DNA of 64,000 nucleotides from Acidihalobacter ferrooxydans (GCF_001975725.1 NZ_CP019434.1:1141041-1205040), one strand, 5' to 3'; shown: positions 28,805 to 37,868, counted from the first letter of the stretch. Notes: generated by a model not told the origin, from the letters alone. Numbers and translations: made by a program.

Positions 28805-28942
28805 GCGGACAAGAAAAACCTCAAGGTTCAGTCCTTTGCCAGAACCCAAGAGCATAAAAGCTTGGCGGAATTCGCTGTATCGCGTCGGTGCGTCGAAGAC
28901 GCCGGCGGGGAAGACCCAGAAGATCGGGGCGAAACCGCCTGA
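28769..28942 (+). CDS. 57-residue hypothetical protein with TTG start
   Basis: A TTG at 28769 with GGAGAGG eight bases upstream opens a frame with a sensible sequence (AYALYIVADKKNLKVQSFA) and an acidic tail (EDAGGEDPEDRGE). It overlaps the preceding miniprotein by 36 bases. No family recognised. Confidence 0.4.
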   Translation: MGKRRAYALYIVADKKNLKVQSFARTQEHKSLAEFAVSRRCVEDAGGEDPEDRGETA

Positions 28943-29010
28943 ATTTAGAGCCTATCGGGAAAATTCTATTCACCAGCATTATTGTTGATGAATAGCACTT
29001 GGAGAGAAAA

Positions 29011-29694
29011 ATGCCAAATCACGTAATCAATCGGGTCGTCGTTGTCGACGGCGACCCAGAAACGCTTCGTCCGTTTATTTCCACGACCGAAGAAGAAGGC
29101 ACGTTTTTCGATTTCGAAAAGCTTGTACCCATGCCGAAAGAACTGAAGATTGAAGAGTCTTCTATCGGAAAAAACGGGTACGATATTTTCCACGGGAATG
29201 AGAATGCCCCTGTTCTCCGTTACCCATGGATGCAGGAAAAAATCTGCGAGTACCGCAAGCAGTATCCAGATGAGGCTGGACGCTCTGATCAGGAAATTGC
29301 GCAGATCCTCTACCGCGGTACGGAAGAAGAACGCATTGGCAACATCTATGCGGATAATCTCAAGAAGCACGGTGCAAAAACCTGGTATGACTGGTCCTGT
29401 GCTCATTGGGGAACCAAGTGGAATTCGTACCACTTCTCAGAAGTCGATGGTCTGAAGGAGTTCACGTTCGACACCGCATGGTCGCCGCCTGCACCGATTT
29501 ACAGCAAAATCGCTGAGATGCTTCCGGAACACCGGATTATTGTCGGATGTTTTGATGAGGGATCATGCTTTGCCTGTCTTTTTGTGATCGAGGATGGGCA
29601 TGTTGAAGACATGGACATCGACACCGGCGATCCAGCGTTTTACGCCGCATGCTATGGCATGAACTACTCCCGCCAACCTTACGGTATGGCGTGA
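29011..29694 (+). CDS. DUF1281/YubB-like plasmid protein, 3' end replaced by an IS
   Basis: The N-terminus (MPNHVINRVVVVDGDPETL) and the phrase FDFEKLVPMPKEL are typical of YubB ferredoxin-like-fold (DUF1281) proteins common on conjugative plasmids, function unknown. The WYDWSCAHWGTKWN segment is also characteristic of that family. ATG 29011 has GGAGAG upstream. The IS at 29660 cuts the gene; the last 12 codons come from the IS. Joining 29659 to 31499 restores a frame ending at 31539, eight bases into the next gene, giving 229 residues. Confidence 0.7.
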   Translation: MPNHVINRVVVVDGDPETLRPFISTTEEEGTFFDFEKLVPMPKELKIEESSIGKNGYDIFHGNENAPVLRYPWMQEKICEYRKQYPDEAGRSDQEIAQILYRGTEEERIGNIYADNLKKHGAKTWYDWSCAHWGTKWNSYHFSEVDGLKEFTFDTAWSPPAPIYSKIAEMLPEHRIIVGCFDEGSCFACLFVIEDGHVEDMDIDTGDPAFYAACYGMNYSRQPYGMA

Positions 29695-30974
29695 GTTTCG
29701 CGTTTCAACGCAGGTGCCATCGTCTCCGATGGTCTTATCCCGCTCCACGCCTCGGACGGTTCCCGCCCGGAGCCGGATTCTCCGGCCAGTCTCATTTTCA
29801 GCCAACGCAACAACACCCGCGCCGCATTCTCGTCCCGGCTACAGGCGGCGCCACAATGCGGGCATTGATGCCAGCGATCCGAGAGCGTTTTCTTCTCATC
29901 CGGCAAGCGCCAGCAGGCATGACAGCGCTGCGTGGGCTTGAGCGTCCGCGTCGGCGCTTCCTCATACCACGACCCAGCCTCTTCCGCTTTGGTCCTGGTC
30001 AGTTTGAGGAAAGCGCCCGGCGCGGCGGCATGAATCTCACGGTTGAGCCCTCTTTTGCGTGCGCCGCCGTGATGCACCATGTTCTTTACGTCCAATGCCT
30101 CTGTGGCGATGGCGCCAAAGCGATTCACCAGCCATGCGCTGGTTTGATGCAGGAAGTCTTTGCGACTTCGGGCTATCTTGGCGTGCAATCGGGCCAGATG
30201 CTGAATGGCTTTGCGCAGGTGCCTGGAGACGGGGAAGTGTTTCTTTCGGCCGCTGATTTTCTGCGCCATGCGGATTTTCCGTGACACGTCTTGTCCAAGG
30301 CGCTTGAGTTCCGTCAACTGGCGCCTGAGATGGCGGGGATTGGGTACGGTCTCGATGCCCTGCTGGTGCGTGGCGACGGTCAGAAACGTCTCAAGGCCCC
30401 AATCGAACGCGCAGGTCTCGACACCACGTTCACGCGGTATCGCTTCGACTTCGAGCGTGACTGACGCATACCACTTGCCAGCCTTGTGCAGAATCTCGCA
30501 CGTTTTGCATTCGCCCTGCGTCCTCGCCTTGCCGCGCACCGGTACAAGGCCGACGCCTTGCAGATACAGCCTGCCGTGTTTTCCGCTCTCGCCGGGGTGC
30601 AGTTTCCAGCCGTCGCCGTGGGTCTTGTAGCCCCAGCCTGAATAACGGTGGAGGCTCTTGAATCTCGGAAAGCCTGGCATTTCGCCATTCTTCACCCGTC
30701 GGAAGAAATGCCGAAAAGCCCGATCCAGGCGCTTGAGCGTGACCTGCTCGGACTGGGCATTCATCGACCGCAACCCGGCGCTGTTCTTGCGCCATTGGGT
30801 GAGTGCCTTGCATTGGTCAGCAAACGACAGGCCCTTGCCGGTTTCTTTGTACACGCGGATGCGCTCTTCCAGCGCCGTGTTGTAAAGGCGCTGATGCAAA
30901 CCCAGCATGTCCTGCAGCCGGGCTTCTTGCTCGGTATTGGGATACAGGCGATAGGTCACTTTGCGGTTCGGCAT
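29679..30974 (-). CDS. tnpB: TnpB RNA-guided nuclease of the IS200/IS605 element, copy 1
   Basis: A 431-residue protein. The N-terminus is the usual YRLYPNTEQEARL. RuvC-like catalytic residues are visible as Asp in FDWGLETFL (about 192) and in RDENAARVL near the C-terminus. The zinc ribbon is CHACW ... CPHCG. TnpB uses an RNA made from its own 3' end plus flank to cut DNA and preserve the element at its donor site. The stop is only ~20 bases from the IS edge, so the guide would come from the flank just below 29660. Confidence 0.92.
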   Translation of the reverse strand: MPNRKVTYRLYPNTEQEARLQDMLGLHQRLYNTALEERIRVYKETGKGLSFADQCKALTQWRKNSAGLRSMNAQSEQVTLKRLDRAFRHFFRRVKNGEMPGFPRFKSLHRYSGWGYKTHGDGWKLHPGESGKHGRLYLQGVGLVPVRGKARTQGECKTCEILHKAGKWYASVTLEVEAIPRERGVETCAFDWGLETFLTVATHQQGIETVPNPRHLRRQLTELKRLGQDVSRKIRMAQKISGRKKHFPVSRHLRKAIQHLARLHAKIARSRKDFLHQTSAWLVNRFGAIATEALDVKNMVHHGGARKRGLNREIHAAAPGAFLKLTRTKAEEAGSWYEEAPTRTLKPTQRCHACWRLPDEKKTLSDRWHQCPHCGAACSRDENAARVLLRWLKMRLAGESGSGREPSEAWSGIRPSETMAPALKRETHAIP

Positions 30975-30997
30975 AACGCCAATTATACTTGGTTACC

Positions 30998-31414
30998 ATG
31001 ACGACGCAATCGCTAAGTACTTTGCATCATTGCGTTTACAACCTTAACTATCATTTGGTTCTGGTCACGAAATATCGCCGCAGGTGCATGACAGGCCCCA
31101 TGCTGGACCGTCTGGAGGCGATCTGCCGCAACACGGCCGAGAAATGGGAGTGCGAGGTCCTGGAATTTAACGGCGAAGCAGATCATGTGCATCTTCTTCT
31201 GGCGTTGACGCCCAAGGTGTTGCCCTCGGCATTTGTGAACAACCTGAAAACGGTCACCAGCCGATTGTTGCGCAAAGAGTTTGCCGAACACCTGAAACGA
31301 TACTACTGGAGCAAGCCGGTATTCTGGAGCCGCAGTTACTGCATCCTGACCGTGGGCGGCGCTCCACTGTCCGTGCTCAAACAATACATCGAACAACAGG
31401 AAAGGCCGGAATAA
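30998..31414 (+). CDS. tnpA: TnpA Y1 single-strand transposase, copy 1
   Basis: A 138-residue enzyme with the HUH pair in EADHVHLLLAL and the catalytic Tyr in LKQYIEQQ. It cuts and rejoins single-stranded IS ends during replication or transfer. ATG 30998 is chosen over an upstream TTG. Divergent from tnpB with 23 bases between starts, so promoters overlap. Confidence 0.92.
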   Translation: MTTQSLSTLHHCVYNLNYHLVLVTKYRRRCMTGPMLDRLEAICRNTAEKWECEVLEFNGEADHVHLLLALTPKVLPSAFVNNLKTVTSRLLRKEFAEHLKRYYWSKPVFWSRSYCILTVGGAPLSVLKQYIEQQERPE

Positions 31415-31531
31415 TCGCCCTACGAGCGATAGCGCCGCTTCACCACCCCCTGAACCGCTACGCGGTTACAGGCGGAGCACTGCGGCGCCTTTTGGTAGCT
31501 GAAATCAACTACGGAACAGAGGAAGACCACG

Positions 31532-31888
31532 ATGCCTGATTTTTTTCAAACCAGAATGGGTGAAACCTTTTATCAAGGGACAATGCCCAGAATTGCCGAT
31601 GCACTTGAGCGTATTGCAAATACGCTTGAAGCAAAAAACGGCGGAAAACCGAATGAAGACTCCGGGCTTCTCAGTGAGAAACTGCGCAGCGCGATCATCG
31701 AGGCGTGCACTGAAGATTTCTATGAGAGCCTATCCAGTGATCGCCGCTTTCGTTATGAGGTTGCGGAGCATGGCTTTTCCGGTTTTTCAAACATGACGGA
31801 CAAAGAATTGTTCAAGCGGTTCTTTGGCGCCGACCTGGAAGAACAAGAGAAGTACCGGTGGATTGCTGAAGAACTGAGAAAACTCTGA
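31532..31888 (+). CDS. Hypothetical helical protein
   Basis: A 118-residue helical protein (RIADALERIANTLEAKNG near residue 20). Before the IS inserted, its ATG overlapped the end of the DUF1281 gene by eight bases, so the IS has cut it off from its operon promoter. No family recognised. Confidence 0.6.
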   Translation: MPDFFQTRMGETFYQGTMPRIADALERIANTLEAKNGGKPNEDSGLLSEKLRSAIIEACTEDFYESLSSDRRFRYEVAEHGFSGFSNMTDKELFKRFFGADLEEQEKYRWIAEELRKL

Positions 31889-31907
31889 GTTTTAGCCGGT
31901 CCACAAA

Positions 31908-31942
31908 AGCCGCTCCGGCATCACGTCGGAGCGGCTTTATCC
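31908..31942 (+). promoter_or_regulatory. Hairpin followed by TATCC
   Basis: AAAGCCGCTCCG ... CGGAGCGGCTTT, a 12-bp stem, immediately followed by ATCC so that TATCC lies at 31938-31942. It stands between the gene ending at 31888 and the leader of the MazF-like gene. Either a terminator without a T-run or the first hairpin of a leader. Confidence 0.5.
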
Positions 31943-32119
31943 ATGCGGGCCAACAAAAGGACGGCAATAAGACCATCGGGTGATGCAAGGATGAGTTTGC
32001 ACTATTGCCCGACCGAAAGAACGAAAACGATCCCCTGCGCGGAGAGGTTATCTCCTGGCGGGGAGTGCCTCTATCTGTCTGCGCAGGTTTTTCTTGAGCT
32101 AACGGAGAGGATGGCACGG

Positions 32120-32488
32120 ATGAAAATAAACGTTTTGGATATTGTCTATTGTGACTTTCCATTCAGAAACCAACAAGCCAGCAAACGCCGATATGGTCTT
32201 GTTTGCGAGGTCATCGATGGTTTTCATGGTGTGCGTTATGAGATAGCCTATGGCACATCAAAGAAAGTTTCCAGATCAGGAAGAAGACCGACCGAATTTA
32301 TCGTAGATCAACCAGAAGTTATGGCGTTGTTAGGTTTGACAAAACCAACGTCTTTTCACTTGGACTACCGGGTGAAACTGGCGGAAATCGATATATTTGA
32401 GGTTGTCGGAAGAATTCCAAATATTCCGCGGCTTAGGAAAGAACTTTATATAGCCGCGGAACAGGCGATGAAAAGAAGCGAAGGGTGA
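32120..32488 (+). CDS. MazF/PemK-like protein
   Basis: A 122-residue protein with a toxin-fold start (INVLDIVYCDFPFRNQ) and KRRYGLVCEV in the place of the RPALV strand; the segment FHLDYRVKLAEI is also usual. GGAGAGG lies nine bases before ATG 32120. The family is broad and no antitoxin is adjacent, so toxicity is uncertain. It is a distant paralogue of the gene at 14502. Confidence 0.55.
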   Translation: MKINVLDIVYCDFPFRNQQASKRRYGLVCEVIDGFHGVRYEIAYGTSKKVSRSGRRPTEFIVDQPEVMALLGLTKPTSFHLDYRVKLAEIDIFEVVGRIPNIPRLRKELYIAAEQAMKRSEG

Positions 32489-32507
32489 CCACTTCGCTTC
32501 TTTTTTT
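32474..32507 (+). terminator. Intrinsic terminator
   Basis: GAAGCGAAG/CTTCGCTTC stem with seven Ts; it overlaps the stop region of the MazF-like gene. Confidence 0.85.
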
Positions 32508-33036
32508 ATACATTGCTTTCGAGAAGCCTTAACAAGGTTTTCCGGCCTTCTTTGACTGCCCTCTGTTCTTGTTCACGAAGAATCAAAGGCGTTATGCGTT
32601 TGGCATTCAGAGCTTGAAAGTACGCGTTCTTTTCAGTGATTGAATCAAGTGGCTGTTGATAGTCGTAATAATAGGTGCCGACCGCAGTGCTCAATATCCA
32701 GTCCTTGCTCTCCTGGGTAAAATTCCGGATAAAAGCAAGCATTTCGTCAACTGATATAACTTGATTATTTTGATGTGCGGTGCGTAGTTCGCTTTTTATC
32801 TCGGTTCGCGCAAGATGCGAATCAAAATCAAACCCGGACTGCTGACTGGCTTTTAGATCCTTGAAAAAAACGAATTCTTCTTCGTCCATGTCGTCTTCGT
32901 TGTACCGTTCGAAAAAATAAATACCAACAGCCAATCTCAAAGACCATTCTTTGTTTTCGCCCGTGGCCTTTGAAATTCTGTCAATCAGCTCGTCGGTACT
33001 TGGTGTCAACACTATGTGATTTGCGCTTTCTGCCAT
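32506..33036 (-). CDS. Hypothetical protein with duplicated helical unit
   Basis: A 176-residue acidic protein starting at ATG 33036 with AAGGAA upstream. Two related segments seem present: EWSLRLAVGIYFFERY (about 32-47) and DWILSTAVGTYYYDY (about 112-126), so it may consist of two copies of one fold. No known family. Confidence 0.55.
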   Translation of the reverse strand: MAESANHIVLTPSTDELIDRISKATGENKEWSLRLAVGIYFFERYNEDDMDEEEFVFFKDLKASQQSGFDFDSHLARTEIKSELRTAHQNNQVISVDEMLAFIRNFTQESKDWILSTAVGTYYYDYQQPLDSITEKNAYFQALNAKRITPLILREQEQRAVKEGRKTLLRLLESNV

Positions 33037-33208
33037 GACGCGTTCCTTCTGGGGTACTTAAAGCAGATATTAACATCAACCCGAAGCGTTGCAACGCGAG
33101 AGACGTTATCGCAAAGCCTTCCCTGGGCTTCGCCATACCACCCCATCCGACGGGTTTGGTCGGAATACAACACAAATATCTCTGGCCTGCAGCCAGCAAG
33201 GAGGCGTC

Positions 33209-33766
33209 ATGCCTAGACCCACGAGGGAAAGGCGCAAGCGTCTGCTTGCCGCCTATGCCTTTGCAAAAACAGCCCACACCGGGCAAAAGCGCCGGTATAC
33301 CGGAGCCGCGTACATTGTACATCCTTTGTCGGTGGCAAAACGGCTATCGGCCTACACACAAGACGAAGCGCTGCTCAGCGCCGCCTTGTTGCACGATACG
33401 GTCGAAGACACCGACGTGTCCGCGGCCGACATACAGTGTGCGTTTGGACATCGCGTTGCTTGTTTGGTTGAACAGCTAAGCAATCCATCTCGCTTTCTCG
33501 ATAAGCGGCGTTGTGTGCGAAAAGCCATCGACCGTGCGCATATCGCGCAGGTCAGTGCCGATGCGCAAACCATCAAGGTGTTCGACATTATCGATAACCT
33601 GTCGGACGTGGTTCAGCACGATCCGCAGTTTGCCCGGATTTACCTGGCCGAAAAACGCCTGATGCTGGACGCAATGACAAAGGCGCCAGCACACGTAAAA
33701 AGTCTCGGCTGGTATCACTGGAAGTGCGCGGCATCACTGTTGCCAGAGCCAATTCAAGCGGCTTAA
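33209..33766 (+). CDS. HD-domain protein, SpoT-type/small alarmone hydrolase-like
   Basis: A 185-residue protein with HD-superfamily metal motifs in the RelA/SpoT arrangement: AHTGQKRRYTGAAYIVHPLSV (first His), LLHDTVEDTDV (His-Asp), and KVFDIIDNLSDV (late Asp). There is no synthetase or TGS domain, so it resembles single-domain (pp)pGpp hydrolases (MESH1-like). AAGGAGG precedes ATG 33209 and a hairpin leader lies upstream (33100-33195). A plasmid alarmone hydrolase could blunt the host stringent response; that is inference. Confidence 0.75.
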   Translation: MPRPTRERRKRLLAAYAFAKTAHTGQKRRYTGAAYIVHPLSVAKRLSAYTQDEALLSAALLHDTVEDTDVSAADIQCAFGHRVACLVEQLSNPSRFLDKRRCVRKAIDRAHIAQVSADAQTIKVFDIIDNLSDVVQHDPQFARIYLAEKRLMLDAMTKAPAHVKSLGWYHWKCAASLLPEPIQAA

Positions 33767-33796
33767 GCACAAACAACTCATCAAAAGGAGGCCCCT

Positions 33797-34807
33797 ATGG
33801 GAGCCACAATTACCTGCGCCCGTTGTGTCGGCGCCATCAAAAGCGAAGACGGCAAAATCTTCTACGCTCTCTTTGAGAAAACCTACGAGAGAAATTGCTA
33901 TCCACACACACCCCATTGGGAGTGCGTCGGATTCGGCCCCGGAGAGGCCATGGTTCGGCAAATCTTCAACTTCGGCTCCGAGACATGCGGCGGCATGCTC
34001 AGGGGGCCGAGCCGGAACCTGACGCCATCCGGGTACATCGGGACCTGGTTGAACGAACTGTCCCACCCCAAACGGTTGAGGGACATATCCATCACAATGA
34101 AAGTCGTTGACAAGGAGTTCGTTTCCACCGGGGAGATACATGCCAACTCCTTGCCCTACATAAAGGAGAGGCTTGCCGGAAACGGATTTGGCGTTGTCGC
34201 GGACCTGTTGAATACCGGCGGCTATCGCATCGACCGGCTTTCAGAGGAAGCCGAAGTGCTCCATCTCATCCTCAACGGAAGCATGGGGTGGCGGTTCATC
34301 AGTCCCAACGATTTAACAGACGAGCCGGCATTCGATTTGGGCTGGAATCCCCCGAAAGGGGAGGCGCCAACCTATGAGCTGACCGGTGTATACCGCATCG
34401 ACCAAAGCGACATCATCGTTGTCCAAAAAGACGATGGAACGCTGGGAATTGGCGATCACCAATACGCCATTGAAGATGCGTTCATTAAGGCGTATGGCAA
34501 TATTGAGGTCAGTCACCCAGGGCACTGGAGAAAAGCCCTGAAAGACCTCAAAAAACATTTCGAGGAAATGCCAAGCCTTCCTGATTCGGCGCGAATCACG
34601 GTCGATCGTGAAAAGGTCGAACGAGGATTTCCACAATCGGCCGATAATCTTGTCAGCCACATGGGTTCGACATCAGGCATTCTTGGGAAGATCCCTGTGT
34701 ACGAGCGAAACGACCTCTTCTATGCAAGAGAGGGCGTCAGCATTCAGGTGTTTGACGAAAAGCCTAAAGAGCGGATTCAAAAGCCAGAGCAATTGGCTTT
34801 GATCTGA
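33797..34807 (+). CDS. Large hypothetical plasmid protein
   Basis: A 336-residue protein with AAGGAGG before ATG 33797. The N-terminus carries a CxxC (TCARCVGAI) and further Cys/His that could bind metal. The rest alternates helices and strands without recognisable motifs. It ends 20 bases before a strong terminator. Unknown function. Confidence 0.6.
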   Translation: MGATITCARCVGAIKSEDGKIFYALFEKTYERNCYPHTPHWECVGFGPGEAMVRQIFNFGSETCGGMLRGPSRNLTPSGYIGTWLNELSHPKRLRDISITMKVVDKEFVSTGEIHANSLPYIKERLAGNGFGVVADLLNTGGYRIDRLSEEAEVLHLILNGSMGWRFISPNDLTDEPAFDLGWNPPKGEAPTYELTGVYRIDQSDIIVVQKDDGTLGIGDHQYAIEDAFIKAYGNIEVSHPGHWRKALKDLKKHFEEMPSLPDSARITVDREKVERGFPQSADNLVSHMGSTSGILGKIPVYERNDLFYAREGVSIQVFDEKPKERIQKPEQLALI

Positions 34808-34826
34808 AATCGAACTTTCTGCACAA

Positions 34827-34857
34827 AGCCGAAGAGATGATCTCTTCGGCTTTTTTT
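34827..34857 (+). terminator. Intrinsic terminator
   Basis: AGCCGAAGAGA-TGA-TCTCTTCGGCT with seven Ts. Confidence 0.9.
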
Positions 34858-35028
34858 ATGGGTATCCAAATAGTCAGTTGGGCGGAGATCCGATACCCGC
34901 CACTCGCTAGCCGCGGGGAGATCCAGGGGGAGGGGGCTGATCAAGGTGGTGCACAATTGCCCCGCCCATTTATCGCGCGATTAATGTGATAGGTGTTTAG
35001 GTGATGTGCACAACGGCGAGAATGTACC

Positions 35029-36219
35029 TTACCGCTTGCGTCGAAGACCGAGCGTGATGGCGTTCTGTCCGAACTTGTTGCTGATACCATCAAGCGCCTG
35101 AAAAAGCCGCACCCGGCGTGGTGTCTGCACGTGCTCTGGCGGGCCAGGTCGCTCGTCGAACAAATCGCCCTGCGATGGCGCGTTATGCTGCCAGCCACTA
35201 AGACCGAGTCCAAGCAGTCGTACGGGTTTCCCGGCCAGGGCGCTTTCCTGATAAAGCGCCCATGCCTGGCGATAGAAAACAGTGTCGTCGGCGGTGGGTG
35301 CAGGCAGTTTTCGTTGTCGGGTGAGTGTCTTGAAGTTTCCCAGGCGGATTTTGAGCGTGATGGTCGTGCCCTGGAGTCCTTCGCGGCGCGCCGGGCGACC
35401 GACTTCCTGCGCAGCCCACAGGAGGGTTTCTCGCAGGCGCACCGGGTCGACGATATCCTGCTCGAAGGTGGTTGCCTTGGAGATTGATTGGCGAACTGAA
35501 TGGGGTTGCACTTGATCGGAACCGCGACCGTATGCCTGGCTGATGATGGCCCGCGCAAGGCGAAGTCCAAGGCGTTTTTCAAGCAAAGCGGGATCAGCCT
35601 GTCGGATATCCACCATACGTTCGAGGCCCATCTGCCTGAGCGTCGGCGCAGTCCGGGGTCCGATGCCGCGCAGCGCAGAGATGGGCATGGGATCGAGAAA
35701 GGCCTGTACTTCGTTCGGATGGACCGCCATAAGTCCATCGGGTTTGCGGTATTCCGAAGCGAGTTTGGCGATGAGGCGGTTTGGACCAATGCCCACAGAA
35801 GCGGTGAGACCCACGGTGTGCTTGATGAGGCGCTTGGCCTGCCGCCCGATGGTTCCCGGTGGGCCGATGAGGCGTTCGAGGCCAGACACGTCGAGATAGG
35901 CTTCGTCGACGGAGGCTTGCTCCACCACCGGTGAGATAGTCTCAAGCGCGGCCATGATCTGCTTGGATACCGCTGCATAATGCGCCATGCGCGGGCGCAC
36001 GTAGACGGCGTCATCAGGCAAGCGCTGTGAGGCCTGGGAGATAGGCATGGCAGACCGAACGCCATACCGACGGGCTTCGTAGGAACAGGTTGCGACGACG
36101 CCGCGTTGACTGGGCGCTGCGCCGACCACAAGCGGGCGGCCTTGCCACTCGGGGTGGTCGCGCTGTTCTATCGAGGCGAAGAACGCATCGAGATCAATAT
36201 GCATGATCCATCGGAGCAT
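35029..36219 (-). CDS. dinB: DNA polymerase IV (Y-family)
   Basis: A 396-residue polymerase. Palm motifs: HIDLDAFFASIEQR (metal Asp at about residue 9) and SVDEAYLDVSG (catalytic Asp-Glu at about 103). Finger segment SYEARRYGVRSAMP, helix-hairpin-helix region RGIGPRTAPTLRQMG, and a little-finger domain to the end (KIRLGNFKTLTRQRKL). It performs error-prone bypass of damaged DNA. Length is slightly above E. coli DinB (351). No clear LexA box in the upstream 60 bases. An in-frame ATG at 36204 is an alternative start. Confidence 0.93.
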   Translation of the reverse strand: MLRWIMHIDLDAFFASIEQRDHPEWQGRPLVVGAAPSQRGVVATCSYEARRYGVRSAMPISQASQRLPDDAVYVRPRMAHYAAVSKQIMAALETISPVVEQASVDEAYLDVSGLERLIGPPGTIGRQAKRLIKHTVGLTASVGIGPNRLIAKLASEYRKPDGLMAVHPNEVQAFLDPMPISALRGIGPRTAPTLRQMGLERMVDIRQADPALLEKRLGLRLARAIISQAYGRGSDQVQPHSVRQSISKATTFEQDIVDPVRLRETLLWAAQEVGRPARREGLQGTTITLKIRLGNFKTLTRQRKLPAPTADDTVFYRQAWALYQESALAGKPVRLLGLGLSGWQHNAPSQGDLFDERPGPPEHVQTPRRVRLFQALDGISNKFGQNAITLGLRRKR

Positions 36220-36545
36220 GGTCTGATCCGCTGGCTGGCGTGTTGTTAAGCATATCGTCTCACAGACTGGAACGCAGGGTTCTTTTCAGTCCGGCCCCCA
36301 ACTTTAGTCTTTGGGATTCAGCGTGGATATTGATAGATTGTGTCTTTCATTGAAAGGTGTCCGGGAAATCGTTTTAATACAGGGGCTAGAGAACACCGTT
36401 TTCAATCTAAGGAGGCCAATGTTGATATCCGGGCGCCGCAGTTGGTTTTCTCGCTCGATGTCGATATTCCTTGAAGATGGGTGTAAGTTTTTGGATGTAT
36501 CAGCGACTAACTATTACTAATTTCAACGTGAAAAGGATACGACAC
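36220..36545. other. Intergenic stretch with a possible miniprotein
   Basis: No conserved gene. A 33-codon frame (36419-36520) has a strong AAGGAGG six bases before its ATG and reads MLISGRRSWFSRSMSIFLED before a short tail; coding value uncertain. The region between 36300 and 36420 is A/T-rich. Confidence 0.3.
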
Positions 36546-37058
36546 ATGAAAAAGACAGCAAAAATGGTAACCATGAGCATCGTATTTGCGTCGATGGCTA
36601 TGGGGATAACAACAGCTGAAGCCGCCATGCCTGGCAAGGCGACCTCCATGGAAAAGATGCATATGTATTTTGTGCACCATAATTTTGGGTTTGCCCGAAA
36701 TTTTTATCAATTCCATCCTGGACCGCACTGGGATCTAATGCACGCCTCCGCGCTCCATTTGACCGCAGCGCAGATTAAACGGGAAAAAATGCTGACAATG
36801 AGCATGATGCATGATACCAAGCAAGGAATCGCGGCGCTTAAGAGCGCCTATCGGCAGTACCGTGAGTATGCCAAGCAACCCAACCCTTCCATCAGGGTGT
36901 TAATACATGACGTTCAGGCGGTTGGACGCGCCCAAGCCTATCTTGGTTACGAAATGATTCCGTATCACATGAAGGGATACCGACTGCTTGATCCCGCGCA
37001 ACGGGTTATTTATCACCGACTCGCCCATGAAAATTGGATTCGCATGATGAAAAAATGA
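36546..37058 (+). CDS. Periplasmic Spy/CpxP-like protein
   Basis: A 170-residue exported protein. Signal peptide residues 1-26 (MSIVFASMAMGITTAEAA), then a Met/His-rich helical domain with one LTxxQ-type motif (LHLTAAQIKREKM, about residue 75). Met and His clusters (MMHD, MHMYFVHH) suggest metal contact. Spy/CpxP proteins are periplasmic chaperones or sensors in envelope and metal stress. Only one LTxxQ motif is clear, so the subfamily is uncertain. Confidence 0.6.
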   Translation: MKKTAKMVTMSIVFASMAMGITTAEAAMPGKATSMEKMHMYFVHHNFGFARNFYQFHPGPHWDLMHASALHLTAAQIKREKMLTMSMMHDTKQGIAALKSAYRQYREYAKQPNPSIRVLIHDVQAVGRAQAYLGYEMIPYHMKGYRLLDPAQRVIYHRLAHENWIRMMKK

Positions 37059-37560
37059 TGCATAGCTAAGAAGTTCTAGTTCTAAGCGCAGGATAGCAAA
37101 TTGATGCTCGGTCCCCAGAAGCAGAAGAAGTTTAGCGAGAAGATTCGCAAGCTTCGCGAAAATCGCCCATCACGCGCGAGAAACCTGGTTGTTCCTCCTT
37201 CTCCTAGGTATGACGCCGTGTTCGCGGCGGGGATGGCATGGCTTGATAGCCAGGCTGGACCTGAATTATCGGGGGCAAAGAGAGTGGTGGAATTTTCCGA
37301 CGACGCTCGGGGAATTTGATTAGCCACCCCAAAGCACCGCGATATGCAAAAAACCAAAGTGACCGCGGCTTCTGGTGTAGCGCGAATCCAGAGATCAAAA
37401 AACGCTTTCTTTGCGCGGCTCGACCCGCTTTGAGGGCGATGCACGAGCTGTTTTGGGTTGCTTTCCTTCGCAGTTCGTTCGCTGCGTGGTGGCCGACGAT
37501 TTCCGTTGACGGGCACTGCCGATGTTTTTGAAAACCTATAACTCATTATTATTCCTAGGT
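37059..37560. other. Stretch without a supportable gene
   Basis: Short frames exist on both strands (for example 37104-37319 plus, starting MLGPQKQKKFSEKIRK), but none has a ribosome site or family. A broken older gene is likely. Confidence 0.3.
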
Positions 37561-37563
37561 TTT

Positions 37564-37686
37564 GGACGGATGGGGTCGGCTGAAGTCGGCAAATGGACAG
37601 ATGAAAGGCTCATCTGTCCAGTTGTCTAAAAAGTATAATATAATCAATGGCATAATCTGGACAGATTGAGTATTTTCTGGACGGAT
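37564..37686. repeat. Cluster of GGAC(A/G)GAT repeats around an A/T-rich core
   Basis: Copies at 37564, 37595, 37659 and 37679 (plus) and 37612-37619 (minus). The second and third form a perfect 10-bp hairpin (GGACAGATGA/TCATCTGTCC). A TATAATATAATC-rich core lies at 37633-37647. It resembles iterons at a replication or regulator site, but no rep gene is adjacent. Confidence 0.45.
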
Positions 37687-37743
37687 GTGCCAGATGAGTT
37701 GCGGAACGCATCGGCAACCGCTTCAAACAGAGATGTTTGGTTC

Positions 37744-37868
37744 ATAACGCAAGCTGCAGATCAAAAGCATCCACCATCAGCTGTAAGCTGACATCACCAC
37801 GAAAGCGGTTAGCCGAGAGCCGGTAAACAAAGCGGGCGGATTGGCCGCGCGGGTTATTTTCAAGCCCC
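37744..37868 (-). pseudogene. recJ: recJ remnant, C-terminal end
   Basis: On the minus strand this reads LGLENNPRGQSARFVYRLSA then NRFRGDVSLQLMVDAFDL and a stop. The pattern xxVYRLxxNxFRGxxSLQLxVxxx is the end of the RecJ OB-fold domain. The rest of recJ is missing here; a fragment of its front half lies at 40984-41215 on the same strand. Confidence 0.65.

Larger units (their letters stand above)
29660..31498. mobile_element. IS200/IS605-family element, copy 1
   Basis: A 1839-bp unit repeated identically at 39077-40915. It carries a Y1 transposase gene (plus) and a divergent tnpB (minus). There are no terminal inverted repeats and no target duplication; subterminal hairpins lie at the right end (AACCGCTACGCGGTT near 31452). 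Ends were set where removing the unit restores reading frames at both insertion sites. Confidence 0.9.

Noticed and set aside
29649-30284. Plus-strand frame over the end of tnpB (also at 39063-39701)
   Set aside because: Antisense shadow of tnpB; starts outside the IS only by chance.
34941-36131. Long minus-strand frame overlapping dinB
   Set aside because: Shadow of dinB in another frame; Arg/Ser-rich with no motifs.
37082-37546. Minus-strand frame of 154 codons
   Set aside because: No ribosome site, no family; a competing plus-strand frame is equally weak.
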